Below are positions 53,827 through 62,048 of a stretch of 64,000 nt of DNA, in pieces. The notes under the pieces are model-generated. The model searched no databases. It worked only from the letters and a program-made list of their open reading frames with translations, and had not been told where the DNA came from. Position numbers and translations under genes: made by a program. Location: assembly GCA_902557415.1 (NCBI GenBank), contig CACEAA010000004.1, positions 1-64,000 on the forward strand, written 5' to 3'. How positions within the stretch are numbered: position 1 is the stretch's first letter; each line of letters starts with the position of its first letter. Source of the stretch: an uncultured Pseudomonadota bacterium. GTDB lineage: Bacteria > Pseudomonadota > Gammaproteobacteria > Ga0077536.

Positions 53827-54876
53827 ATGAAAATATTAGAAAAATATATCGCACAGTCAGTGATTTTAAGTTCATTAGTAATTTTAGCCTGTTTGATAGG
53901 TATTTTTTCATTTTTTTCATTCATCGAAAATTTGTCCGAGGATAATTCTGTGAGTGGGCTTATGGCGTTTTTAGAGACCACATTGGAGCTACCAGGATTG
54001 GTATTCGATTTAATGCCGGTTGCTGCTCTTATTGGAGCTTTATTGGCTCTAGGCGGTCTAACCGAGAACCATGAACTTGTCGTAATAAGAATGGCCGGAG
54101 GTGCGAAAAGTTATATTTTCAAGACTGTACTAAAAAGTGCTTCTGTACTCGTTATCATTGCGCTAATTGTCGGAGAGCTTCTAGCCCCTGTGTGTCAAAA
54201 TATATCCTCTCAAATGAATTCGCGATCTTCCGATTCCGTAATTCAAAATCAACGAATTTGGACCAAAGAAGGTCAGACTTTTGTCAGTATTGGTAGTTTG
54301 CCGTCTGATTGCCATTTAAATAATATAAAACTTCATAAGTTTTCTGATCGAGGGGTTTTAGAGGAGTCAACGTCGGCAAAAAATGGTTATTGTATAAAAA
54401 ATGGCTGGGAATTAAATGACGTAGAAACTACTTTTTTCGATGGCGACGCCAGTCGAGTGGAACGTGCTGAAGTACTAGTTTGGGCAACCGAGATTGATCC
54501 AAATCTATTTGGGATGTTGGGTTTAGACCCAGAAAAATTAGGACTAGCCGATCTTTGGGTTTACGTTAATTATGCGAAACAGAATGCTCAAAATTCACAA
54601 AAGTGGGCCCAAGCATTTTGGGCGCGATTAGTGCATCCTTTCACGATATATTTTATGGTTTTCTTGGCTTTCCCTATAATATTAATGAGTTCCCGCAGCA
54701 ACCCGTTAGGCCGAGTTGTATTTGTAGGGGTTTGCCTCGGCTTAGGTTTTTACGTCGTTAATGAACTGTCGTCTAGTTTCGGCATTGCGTTTAATCTGGA
54801 TCCTATTTTTACTTCTTTAAGCCCTAGTGCCCTTTTACTGATTATTGGAGCGTGGTTAAATTATCGTACGCGTTAG
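53827..54876 (+). CDS. lptG: LPS export ABC transporter permease LptG
   Basis: Membrane subunit of LptB2FG, which extracts LPS from the inner membrane. About six helices: ILEKYIAQSVILSSLVILAC at the N-terminus, LMPVAALIGALLALGGLTEN with HELVVIRMAGGAKSYIF (coupling helix to LptB), a central beta-jellyroll, then FWARLVHPFTIYFMVFLAFP and three C-terminal helices. The KILxxYI start and ELVVIRxAG motif favour LptG over LptF. About 349 residues from ATG 53827; the frame is open from 53788. lptF, which normally comes between pepA and lptG, is not there. Confidence 0.9.
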   Translation: MKILEKYIAQSVILSSLVILACLIGIFSFFSFIENLSEDNSVSGLMAFLETTLELPGLVFDLMPVAALIGALLALGGLTENHELVVIRMAGGAKSYIFKTVLKSASVLVIIALIVGELLAPVCQNISSQMNSRSSDSVIQNQRIWTKEGQTFVSIGSLPSDCHLNNIKLHKFSDRGVLEESTSAKNGYCIKNGWELNDVETTFFDGDASRVERAEVLVWATEIDPNLFGMLGLDPEKLGLADLWVYVNYAKQNAQNSQKWAQAFWARLVHPFTIYFMVFLAFPIILMSSRSNPLGRVVFVGVCLGLGFYVVNELSSSFGIAFNLDPIFTSLSPSALLLIIGAWLNYRTR

Positions 54877-54879
54877 AGC

Positions 54880-55308
54880 CTAAATTTTGCGGATGTAAGT
54901 TTTAGACAGAATGTCGTGCCAAGTAAGTTTGTCAGCTCTCCAAAGGGCGGGCGCGTATCCGACACCTGCTGTCCCTGCCGAGATTGCGGCTGCAAAAAAT
55001 CGAATTAATGAATCAGTTATTGTTAGTGAGGTTCCATCGAATTTTCTAATCTCTAATTTCCAAACTTGCATGCCGAGAGTTTTTCCTTTTTTCCAGCATA
55101 AGGCGAAATAAAAAAATATAATTACTAAGATATATATGAGGAACAATAGGTTGCCAGGTGCAATAGCATCGCCCGAAAATAATACGGGAATAAAACAGGC
55201 AAAAAACACTATTGCGATCACTGCTATCGCGTCATAAACTAGACTGCCTAAACGCGCACCTAGTGAAGCTGATGATGTTGTAGGTTCCGAGTTTTTCACT
55301 GATTGCAT
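54880..55308 (-). CDS. RDD family membrane protein
   Basis: 142 residues with the RDD domain: ASLGARLGSLVYDAIAVIAI (first helix with the Arg and Asp that name the family), LLFLIYILVIIFFYFALCWK for the second, KGKTLGMQVWKLEIRKFDG and a final helix before LWRADKLTWHDILSKTYI. Members are proposed transporters or antiporters, but roles are mostly unknown. It converges with lptG, 3 bp apart, and lies just downstream of the minus-strand tRNA-Glu gene. RDD genes near lptFG are seen in some gammaproteobacteria. Confidence 0.88.
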   Translation of the reverse strand: MQSVKNSEPTTSSASLGARLGSLVYDAIAVIAIVFFACFIPVLFSGDAIAPGNLLFLIYILVIIFFYFALCWKKGKTLGMQVWKLEIRKFDGTSLTITDSLIRFFAAAISAGTAGVGYAPALWRADKLTWHDILSKTYIRKI

Positions 55309-55347
55309 TTATGGTTAATTTAGAGGGCCGCGTGTATGTAAATTTTA

Positions 55348-55422
55348 TGGCGCTCCCTAGGGGGATCGAACCCCTGTTTTCGCCGTGAGAGGGCGACGTC
55401 CTGACCGCTAGACGAAGGGAGC
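55348..55422 (-). tRNA. tRNA-Glu with anticodon CUC
   Basis: Full cloverleaf on the minus strand, 75 nt with encoded CCA (plus-strand TGG at 55348-55350). Acceptor stem GCTCCCT pairs with AGGGAGC; discriminator G; T arm CAGGGGTTCGATCCCCCT; anticodon stem TCGCC/GGCGA around the loop CTCTCAC, giving anticodon CTC (reads GAG). Body sequence (TTCGTCTAG in the D arm) is clearly tRNA-Glu. Most gammaproteobacteria use the UUC tRNA-Glu for both codons, so this is probably an extra isoacceptor. Confidence 0.95.
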
Positions 55423-55498
55423 CGGTACTTTTTTAAAGTGTTACCATAACATTATTTTTGGCAGCAAATGGAATTTTTTAAAATTTTTAAGAGCACGA

Positions 55499-56785
55499 AT
55501 GAATAGTTCTCTGCACGTCTCCGACGGCTTGAAGCAGCCTATTGTTTACTCTAGAAAAGATCATATCATTTCGCGCAAACAGATTTCTAATGCCGCTTTG
55601 AGGGTCCTTTATGGTCTTAATGACAATGGGTATCGAGCTTGCTTAGTCGGGGGTGGGGTGCGAGACTTGCTATTAGGCCGAGCTCCCAAGGATTTCGACA
55701 TTGCGACCGATGCTCGTCCTGAAAAAATTCGAGAAATTTTCAAAAATAGTAGGTTAATTGGGCGACGCTTTAGGCTGGCGCATGTAAGATTTGGTCGCGA
55801 ACTCATTGAAGTCGCCACTTTTAGATCTAGCCACGAGATTTCGAGTCCTGATGCAGGCATTTCTCAACAGGGACAAATTTTAAGAGATAATGTTTACGGG
55901 ACCTTGGAGGAGGACGTCTGGAGGAGAGATTTTACAATAAACGCGCTCTATTATGATATCCGCGATTTTTCGGTAATTGATTACGTTGGGGGGGTAGGAG
56001 ATCTGCGACAAGGGGTGATTAAGTTAATAGGCAAACCCGTTGTCCGTTACCGTGAGGATCCTGTTAGAATGCTCCGAGCAATTCGCTTTGCCGCCAAGTT
56101 GGGTTTTAATATTACTCGGTCGACTATGTCTCCTATACCTTCCTTGATTCACTTGCTCAATGAAATTTCCCCAGCACGTTTATTTGATGAGACTATGAAG
56201 TTATTTAACGCAGGCCATGCACTTGCGGTTTACGAGAGACTATTTGAGGTTGGTCTTTTTACGCTTTTATATCCAAGTACGGGCAGAATCCAGAATTCAG
56301 AGCTGGATTATCATAATAAATTTGTGAGAAAAGCATTGCTTAATACAGATCACAGAATTTTACACGATAAGAGCGTCAATCCGGCTTTTCTAATCTCAGT
56401 ATTTCTTTGGTATCCCATGAAAACAATTTATTCAGCCGAGATTCATCGTGGTAAGAATCGAAAGGATGCGCTGAGAATTGCCTCTGAAAAGATACTGCGT
56501 GAGCAAGCGAGGGTCCTCGCGATCCCTAGACGGTTTACGCAAACTGTTCGTGATATCTGGGAGTTGCAGGCTCGGTTTTCGAACCGCAGCCCAAAGAGAG
56601 CTGCAAGATTGCTAGAAGTACCCAAGTTCCGGGCGGCGTATGACTTTTTAGCCCTGCGCGCTGGTGACGATAGAGCCTCGTTGAAATTGGTAGATTGGTG
56701 GACTCGGTTTCAATCAGCTGATTCCGAGGAGAGAAAGCGGTTACTTCAAGAAGTAAAACATACCGAGATGCGTCGGAAAAAATAA
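55499..56785 (+). CDS. pcnB: Poly(A) polymerase I PcnB
   Basis: Adds 3' poly(A) tails that mark RNAs for decay. The nucleotidyltransferase head has LVGGGVRDLLLGRAPKDFDI (GG motif, then Asp-x-Asp metal ligands), RRFRLAHVRFGRELIEVATF, RRDFTINALYYD and RYREDPVRMLRAIRFAAKLG; a helical body and basic tail follow (RRKK end). The REDPVRMLRAIRFAAK form and the long C-terminus separate it from CCA-adding enzyme. 428 residues. It heads pcnB-folK-panC. Confidence 0.95.
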   Translation: MNSSLHVSDGLKQPIVYSRKDHIISRKQISNAALRVLYGLNDNGYRACLVGGGVRDLLLGRAPKDFDIATDARPEKIREIFKNSRLIGRRFRLAHVRFGRELIEVATFRSSHEISSPDAGISQQGQILRDNVYGTLEEDVWRRDFTINALYYDIRDFSVIDYVGGVGDLRQGVIKLIGKPVVRYREDPVRMLRAIRFAAKLGFNITRSTMSPIPSLIHLLNEISPARLFDETMKLFNAGHALAVYERLFEVGLFTLLYPSTGRIQNSELDYHNKFVRKALLNTDHRILHDKSVNPAFLISVFLWYPMKTIYSAEIHRGKNRKDALRIASEKILREQARVLAIPRRFTQTVRDIWELQARFSNRSPKRAARLLEVPKFRAAYDFLALRAGDDRASLKLVDWWTRFQSADSEERKRLLQEVKHTEMRRKK

Positions 56786-56802
56786 AGTATGAGGAACCTT
56801 TT

Positions 56803-57318
56803 TTGAGCTCTGTAGTTTCCGTCTTTGTAGGCCTTGGTAGCAATTTAGATAATCCCGTTCGTCAAATTCGGCTAGCATTATCTAATTTAGCTCAGATCAG
56901 GAGCTCTTCTCTGGATAAATGCTCTAGTCTTTTTAAAGGGCCCGCAATGGGCGGCGAAAAAAATCAAGCAGACTATATCAATGCTGTAGCGATGATGACT
57001 ACTACATTACCCCCGTTAGATTTACTTGGGGCTTTACAGGAGAAGGAGACTCTTCAGGGTCGAATTCATGGTAAGCGTTGGGGACCCAGAATTATAGATT
57101 TAGATTTGCTTATTTATGGTACGCAGACTATCCATGAAAAGAATCTGTCCGTACCGCACATTGGGGTTGCTGAGCGGGCCTTTGTACTTTTACCCCTTTG
57201 TGAGCTCAACCCTCAGCTGGTCGTGCCAAATTTGGGTAAGGTAAGTGAACTTGTGAAATTAGTTGACTGCAGGCAGTTGGTTCGTCTTGAATCTGGGATA
57301 ATAGGGGAAGAGTTCTGA
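56803..57318 (+). CDS. folK: HPPK FolK (TTG start)
   Basis: 2-amino-4-hydroxy-6-hydroxymethyldihydropteridine pyrophosphokinase of folate synthesis. FVGLGSNLDNPVRQIRLAL at the start, ADYINAVAMMTTTLPPLDLL, KRWGPRIIDLDLLIYG (metal-binding Asp pair) and VPHIGVAERAFVLLPLCELN. 171 residues. The start is TTG at 56803 with GAGGA seven bases upstream; no in-frame ATG would keep the conserved N-terminus. 17 bp after pcnB; panB, usually next, is missing. Confidence 0.95.
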   Translation: MSSVVSVFVGLGSNLDNPVRQIRLALSNLAQIRSSSLDKCSSLFKGPAMGGEKNQADYINAVAMMTTTLPPLDLLGALQEKETLQGRIHGKRWGPRIIDLDLLIYGTQTIHEKNLSVPHIGVAERAFVLLPLCELNPQLVVPNLGKVSELVKLVDCRQLVRLESGIIGEEF

Positions 57319-57373
57319 AAGTAGTGCTTATTTCCTAGATTAAGACAACACGGATATACGCTATAATATAAAA

Positions 57374-58225
57374 ATGGAAACAATATTTGATCTTAAAGGG
57401 TTGCGCGACGCTGTCTCTGGCTGGAGGAATGAGTGTAACTCGATTGCATTAGTGCCTACGATGGGTAATTTACATCTTGGACATTTGTCCTTGATTGAAG
57501 GTGCGAATAATCGAGCAGATCGTACCGCAGTAAGCATCTTTGTTAATCCTATACAGTTTGGTCAGGGGGAAGATTACGAGCTTTATCCTAGCACTTTGGA
57601 GCAAGATTTAGATATTTTACGCGATGCTAACGTGGACCTCGTTTTTGCCCCTAATTTAGAAGAGTTGTATCCCGCTGGAATAGAAGCGGATACTAGGATA
57701 ACCGTTCCGGATATTTCTGACATTCTCTGTGGTGAATTTAGGCCGGGACATTTTTCGGGAGTCGCTACGGTTGTAATGAAACTATTTCTGAATGTTCAAC
57801 CTGACTACGCATTTTTTGGCGAAAAGGATTATCAACAGACTTTAGTAATAAAAAGGATGGTTTCGGATCTTCTCTTGCCGGTTGAGATACTTACTTTACC
57901 TATCGTCAGAGAAAAAAACGGTCTTGCTATGAGCTCTAGGAACGGATATTTAAATGAACCTCAGAAGCAGCTTTCGTCGGAGATTTATAAAGCATTAGAA
58001 AAAGCAGCTACAATGATGAAAGTTGGACCGAGCTCATTCGAAGAGATAGAAAAAAACTCTGCGGACTTGCTAGAAGAATTAGGCTTTAAAGTGGAATATT
58101 TTTCTATACGCCGGAGGCGGGACTTAAAGCTGGCTGCTGACGCTGTCGATAAAAGTCTTATCATATTAGTTGCGGCGTGGATTGGTGATACACGACTGAT
58201 AGACAACTTGCAGGTAGATCTTTGA
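57374..58225 (+). CDS. panC: Pantothenate synthetase PanC
   Basis: Joins pantoate and beta-alanine with ATP. VPTMGNLHLGHLSLIEGAN holds the HxGH-type ATP motif (about residues 34-41), then VSIFVNPIQFGQGEDYELYP, FRPGHFSGVATVVMKLF, PDYAFFGEKDYQQTLVIKRM and the KMSKS-like GLAMSSRNGYL. 283 residues. It follows folK by 55 bp with no room for panB (ketopantoate hydroxymethyltransferase). Confidence 0.97.
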   Translation: METIFDLKGLRDAVSGWRNECNSIALVPTMGNLHLGHLSLIEGANNRADRTAVSIFVNPIQFGQGEDYELYPSTLEQDLDILRDANVDLVFAPNLEELYPAGIEADTRITVPDISDILCGEFRPGHFSGVATVVMKLFLNVQPDYAFFGEKDYQQTLVIKRMVSDLLLPVEILTLPIVREKNGLAMSSRNGYLNEPQKQLSSEIYKALEKAATMMKVGPSSFEEIEKNSADLLEELGFKVEYFSIRRRRDLKLAADAVDKSLIILVAAWIGDTRLIDNLQVDL

Positions 58226-58288
58226 CGTGAATAGTTTATTTTGGTGTCAATGTCTGTATATGTTGGCTCCTAATTTTAGGAGACAAAT

Positions 58289-59614
58289 ATGACCAAGAAG
58301 CTCTACATAAAGACATTTGGCTGTCAAATGAACGAGTATGATTCTGGAAAGATGGTTGATGTGCTGACTGATTCTTCTGACTATGAACTGGTTAATTCTC
58401 CTGAGGAAGCTGATTTACTGCTGATGAATACGTGCTCAGTGCGTGACAAGGCCCAGGAAAAGTTATTTTCTGAATTAGGACGATGGCATCCGTTTAAACA
58501 GCGTAATCCGGATGTCGTTATCGGGGTGGGGGGGTGCGTTGCAAGTCAAGAGGGTGAGCAGATCTGGGACAGAGCTCCTTATGTCGATGTGGTCTTCGGA
58601 CCTCAAACACTGCATCGGTTGCCTAGTTTAATTAGAGCTGCACACGATGAAAAGAAGCCAGTAATTGATATCAGTTTCCCAGAAATAGAAAAGTTCGATC
58701 ATCTGCCTCAGTCAAAATTAGAGGGGCCTAGCGCCTTTGTTTCTATAATGGAGGGTTGCAGCAAATACTGTAGTTTTTGTGTGGTGCCGTATACTCGCGG
58801 AGAAGAATTTAGCAGACCATTTGACGACGTGATAGCAGAAATATATAACCTAGCACAAAATAATGTTCGTGAGGTGGTCTTGCTAGGCCAAAATGTTAAT
58901 GCGTATCGCGGCTTAACTCACGAGGGCAAAATAGTCGACTTGGCGTCGCTCATTAGGATGGTCGCCACGATCGATGGAATCGATAGGATACGATTCACTA
59001 CATCTCATCCTTTAGAATTTAGTGATAGATTGATAGAAGTATACGGAGATACTCCCCAGTTAGTAAATCAGCTTCATTTGCCGGTTCAAAGCGGGTCTGA
59101 CCGCATACTCTCTAAAATGAAGAGGGGATATCTGGCGCTAGAATATAAAGCAATCATCAACAAGCTAAAAAAAGTACGTAGTGATATATCGATATCATCT
59201 GATTTTATTATAGGTTTCCCGGGAGAAACAGATGAAGATTTTGATGCTACGATGCGTCTTATCGATGATGTGCAATTTGATCAGTCATTTAGTTTTATTT
59301 ATAGCCCGCGACCGGGAACACCTGCCGCGAGTCTGGTTGATGACGTGAGTATGATAGAGAAAAAACATCGATTAGCTATTTTACAAAGGCGCATACATGA
59401 GTTAACCGAGCTCAGAAGTAAAGCTATGGTGGGACAGAAGTATAAAATTTTAGTTAGCGGGTATTCTAAAAAGAGGCAGTCGGATTTATCTGGTAGAACA
59501 GAGAATCAAAGAGTTGTAAATTTTCCCGCAAGTCCAGATTTAATAGGTGATTTTGTTGAAGTGTTAATAACCGAGGCTTTGCCTAATTCACTCAGGGGCG
59601 AGTTGATAGCTTAA
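58289..59614 (+). CDS. miaB: tRNA-2-methylthio-N6-dimethylallyladenosine synthase MiaB
   Basis: Radical-SAM methylthiotransferase for i6A37 of tRNAs. The N-terminal UPF0004 domain carries the auxiliary cluster Cys in [20 protein letters not shown] and GGCVASQEG; the radical-SAM Cys157/161/164 are in [17 protein letters not shown]; a TRAM domain ends the protein. 441 residues. TTAGGAG precedes the ATG. First of the miaB-ybeZ-ybeY-corC-lnt run. Confidence 0.98.
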   Translation: MTKKLYIKTFGCQMNEYDSGKMVDVLTDSSDYELVNSPEEADLLLMNTCSVRDKAQEKLFSELGRWHPFKQRNPDVVIGVGGCVASQEGEQIWDRAPYVDVVFGPQTLHRLPSLIRAAHDEKKPVIDISFPEIEKFDHLPQSKLEGPSAFVSIMEGCSKYCSFCVVPYTRGEEFSRPFDDVIAEIYNLAQNNVREVVLLGQNVNAYRGLTHEGKIVDLASLIRMVATIDGIDRIRFTTSHPLEFSDRLIEVYGDTPQLVNQLHLPVQSGSDRILSKMKRGYLALEYKAIINKLKKVRSDISISSDFIIGFPGETDEDFDATMRLIDDVQFDQSFSFIYSPRPGTPAASLVDDVSMIEKKHRLAILQRRIHELTELRSKAMVGQKYKILVSGYSKKRQSDLSGRTENQRVVNFPASPDLIGDFVEVLITEALPNSLRGELIA

Positions 59615-59631
59615 GGAGCTAACGAAAGCGT

Positions 59632-60585
59632 ATGCGAGAGGAGATAAAGTTTGAGCCCCCCAACAATAATAGATTAGCAAACTTGTGCGGACAATTTGAC
59701 GAAAATATAAAACTACTGGAGAAGCAGATTGGCGTAGAGGTGAAGAATCGAGGCAACTCCTTTGTTGTGCGAGGCCATGATCAATCGGTCCAGTGTGCCA
59801 CACGAGTGATAAATAGTTTATATGCGATCACTGATGCTGGGCCGGTCTCTGCTAGTGATGTACATTTGGAAATCGGTAACGCGCGGGCTACGAGTAAGAC
59901 ATATGGGAGAAAGCAACTGATAAGAGCAGGACGACTACACATAAAACCTAGAGGAGAAAATCAGGATCGTTATGTGAAAGCGATAAGGGAGAACGAGATA
60001 AGCTTTGGAGTCGGACCTGCAGGGACAGGTAAAACGTATCTTGCTGTGGCTGCTGCGGTCGAAGCTCTAGAAGACGATAAAGTGAGTCGGATTTGTTTAG
60101 TAAGGCCTGCGGTAGAAGCTGGCGAAAGTTTGGGGTTTTTGCCTGGCGATATGGCCCAGAAAGTTGATCCGTATCTAAGACCTCTTTATGACGCACTTTA
60201 TGAGATGCTTGGGATAGAGAAGGTAATGAATTTGATAGAGCGGAATATTATTGAGATCGCTCCCTTGGCGTTCATGCGAGGGCGCACTTTAAACGATTCC
60301 TTTGTAATTCTTGATGAGGCGCAAAATACCACGAAAGAGCAGATGAAAATGTTCTTAACTAGGCTAGGTTTTGGCTCACGTGCGGTGGTTACTGGTGATA
60401 TTACTCAAATCGATTTGCCTAGCGGCAAAGTTTCGGGTCTCAAGGACGCTCTCAAGGTTCTTCGTCAAGTAGACGGGATAAATTTCACAGTTTTTGAATC
60501 TAAAGATGTTGTTAGGCATGCGTTAGTAGCGTCTATATTGGATGCATATGCAGTATCCAAGAACATTGATGCTGTGGGCTCATGA
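59632..60585 (+). CDS. ybeZ: PhoH family ATPase YbeZ
   Basis: PhoH-like NTPase, an interaction partner of YbeY with proposed RNA-helicase or RNA-metabolism roles. Walker A GPAGTGKTYLAVAAAVEAL at about 128-146, VRPAVEAGESLGFLPGDMAQ, Walker B FVILDEAQNTTKEQMKMFLT and VTGDITQIDLP. An N-terminal KH-like region (ENIKLLEKQIGVEVKNRGNS) precedes the ATPase. 317 residues. 17 bp after miaB, 19 bp before ybeY. Confidence 0.96.
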   Translation: MREEIKFEPPNNNRLANLCGQFDENIKLLEKQIGVEVKNRGNSFVVRGHDQSVQCATRVINSLYAITDAGPVSASDVHLEIGNARATSKTYGRKQLIRAGRLHIKPRGENQDRYVKAIRENEISFGVGPAGTGKTYLAVAAAVEALEDDKVSRICLVRPAVEAGESLGFLPGDMAQKVDPYLRPLYDALYEMLGIEKVMNLIERNIIEIAPLAFMRGRTLNDSFVILDEAQNTTKEQMKMFLTRLGFGSRAVVTGDITQIDLPSGKVSGLKDALKVLRQVDGINFTVFESKDVVRHALVASILDAYAVSKNIDAVGS

Positions 60586-60604
60586 TTAGAGTTGAGTCGT
60601 CTAG

Positions 60605-61069
60605 TTGAACTCTCAAAATAGCAAAGTTAATATTGATCTCCAGATTGAAGTGACTACTATCGCTGTCCCTGATAAGAAGTTTTTTCAAAACGTAGCCGAA
60701 GAGACTTTGATGGAGTTTAAGAGGAACTTTGATTTGTTAATGCGGCTGGTAGAGGTCTCAGAATCTCGATTTCTAAATAATCGTTATCGACGAAGTGATC
60801 GGCCGACTAACGTCTTGTCCTTTAGGTCGTCTGGCATAGAGGAATTTCTCCCCAATTATCTTGGCGATATAGTTATGTGTCCTAGTGTTATAAAGGACGA
60901 GGCTGGTGAGCAAAAAAAGTCTTTAGACGCACATTGGGCGCACATGATCGTACATGGTATTTTGCATCTAGTAGGATTTGACCATGCAACAGAGCAAGAA
61001 GCCTTAATTATGGAAGAAAAAGAGAGACGGGTATTATCAGGGCTGCGAATCCCTGATCCTTATCTTTAG
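60605..61069 (+). CDS. ybeY: Endoribonuclease YbeY
   Basis: Zn-dependent RNase for 16S rRNA 3'-end maturation and 70S quality control. The metal-binding motif HGILHLVGFDH gives His117, His121 and His127; RRSDRPTNVLSFRSSG and LGDIVMCPSVIKDEA are the other family blocks. 154 residues from TTG 60605; no ATG is available upstream of the conserved region, so a TTG start is likely, though the Shine-Dalgarno is weak. Confidence 0.95.
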   Translation: MNSQNSKVNIDLQIEVTTIAVPDKKFFQNVAEETLMEFKRNFDLLMRLVEVSESRFLNNRYRRSDRPTNVLSFRSSGIEEFLPNYLGDIVMCPSVIKDEAGEQKKSLDAHWAHMIVHGILHLVGFDHATEQEALIMEEKERRVLSGLRIPDPYL

Positions 61070-61142
61070 GGTGATTACTAGCAGAATACTAGTGGATCTG
61101 GTGAATTGTGCTAGATTACGTTAGGGAGTTTAATTTAACTTG

Positions 61143-62018
61143 ATGAAAAAAATAAATTTGTCCAAAGTTACACAAAACCTTAAGTCCATCATGCGACTGG
61201 TACCAAGCTATCTCAAGATGGAGAAACCTCCCAAGGAACTCCTAGTCGAAAGTCTACGTGAAGCAGAGTCGAATAGCATAATAGAGCCTGATACTGTAGC
61301 CATGATGGAAGGAGCCTTGTTAGTTTCTGATTTGCAGGTAAGGGACATTATGATTCCGAGATCTGAAATAGTTTTTATTGAGGAAGATTCTAAACCAAGT
61401 AAAATTTTGTCAAAAATAATCGAAAGTGGACATTCTCGATTCCCAGTCTTTGACGAACAGCACGAACGAATCATCGGAATACTGTTAGCCAAGGATTTAC
61501 TATCACTAGCTATAGACAATGCTGATGATTTTGCGATACGCGAAATTATTCGTCCCGCAGCGTTTATTCCCGAGAGCAAAAGATTAAATGTTTTGTTGAG
61601 AGAGTTTCGTTCTGGGAGAAATCATCTTGCGGTGGTTGTAGATGAATATACTAGTATTTCGGGCTTAGTGACTATAGAGGATGTCATTGAGCAGATCGTC
61701 GGAGAGATAGATGATGAGCACGACCTTTTGGAGGAGGATAACATTAGGAAGCATCGTCATAACCGCTACAGTGTTAAGGCTCGAACTGGGTTGGATGAGT
61801 TTAACGAACATTTTGGGACAGACTGGAAGTCTGATGATTATGAGACTATTGGTGGTTTAGTTATAAGTCAGTTGGGCCATTTGCCAAGACAGGGTGAAGA
61901 GCTGGAGTATATGGAATACAGCTTCCGTGTTTTGCGGGCAGATAGACGAAGGGTTAGATTGGTACGAGTTATTCCCGCGGGTGTAACTTTGTCGAATGAA
62001 GTATCAGATACTTTATAA
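61143..62018 (+). CDS. corC: CorC/HlyC-family CBS protein (YbeX)
   Basis: Cytoplasmic protein with two CBS domains (MIPRSEIVFIEEDSKPSKIL; IRPAAFIPESKRLNVLLREF) and a C-terminal CorC_HlyC domain (DEFNEHFGTDWKSDDYETIG; YSFRVLRADRRRVRLVRVIP). VVDEYTSISGLVTIEDVIEQ is the best-conserved block. No membrane domain, unlike longer CNNM/YtfL relatives. Linked with Mg2+/Co2+ efflux and, in E. coli, ribosome metabolism. About 291 residues; TTG 61140 is an alternative start. Position before lnt is standard. Confidence 0.95.
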   Translation: MKKINLSKVTQNLKSIMRLVPSYLKMEKPPKELLVESLREAESNSIIEPDTVAMMEGALLVSDLQVRDIMIPRSEIVFIEEDSKPSKILSKIIESGHSRFPVFDEQHERIIGILLAKDLLSLAIDNADDFAIREIIRPAAFIPESKRLNVLLREFRSGRNHLAVVVDEYTSISGLVTIEDVIEQIVGEIDDEHDLLEEDNIRKHRHNRYSVKARTGLDEFNEHFGTDWKSDDYETIGGLVISQLGHLPRQGEELEYMEYSFRVLRADRRRVRLVRVIPAGVTLSNEVSDTL

Positions 62019-62048
62019 CTAGGTTAATCATTCTTAACCGATAGAAAT

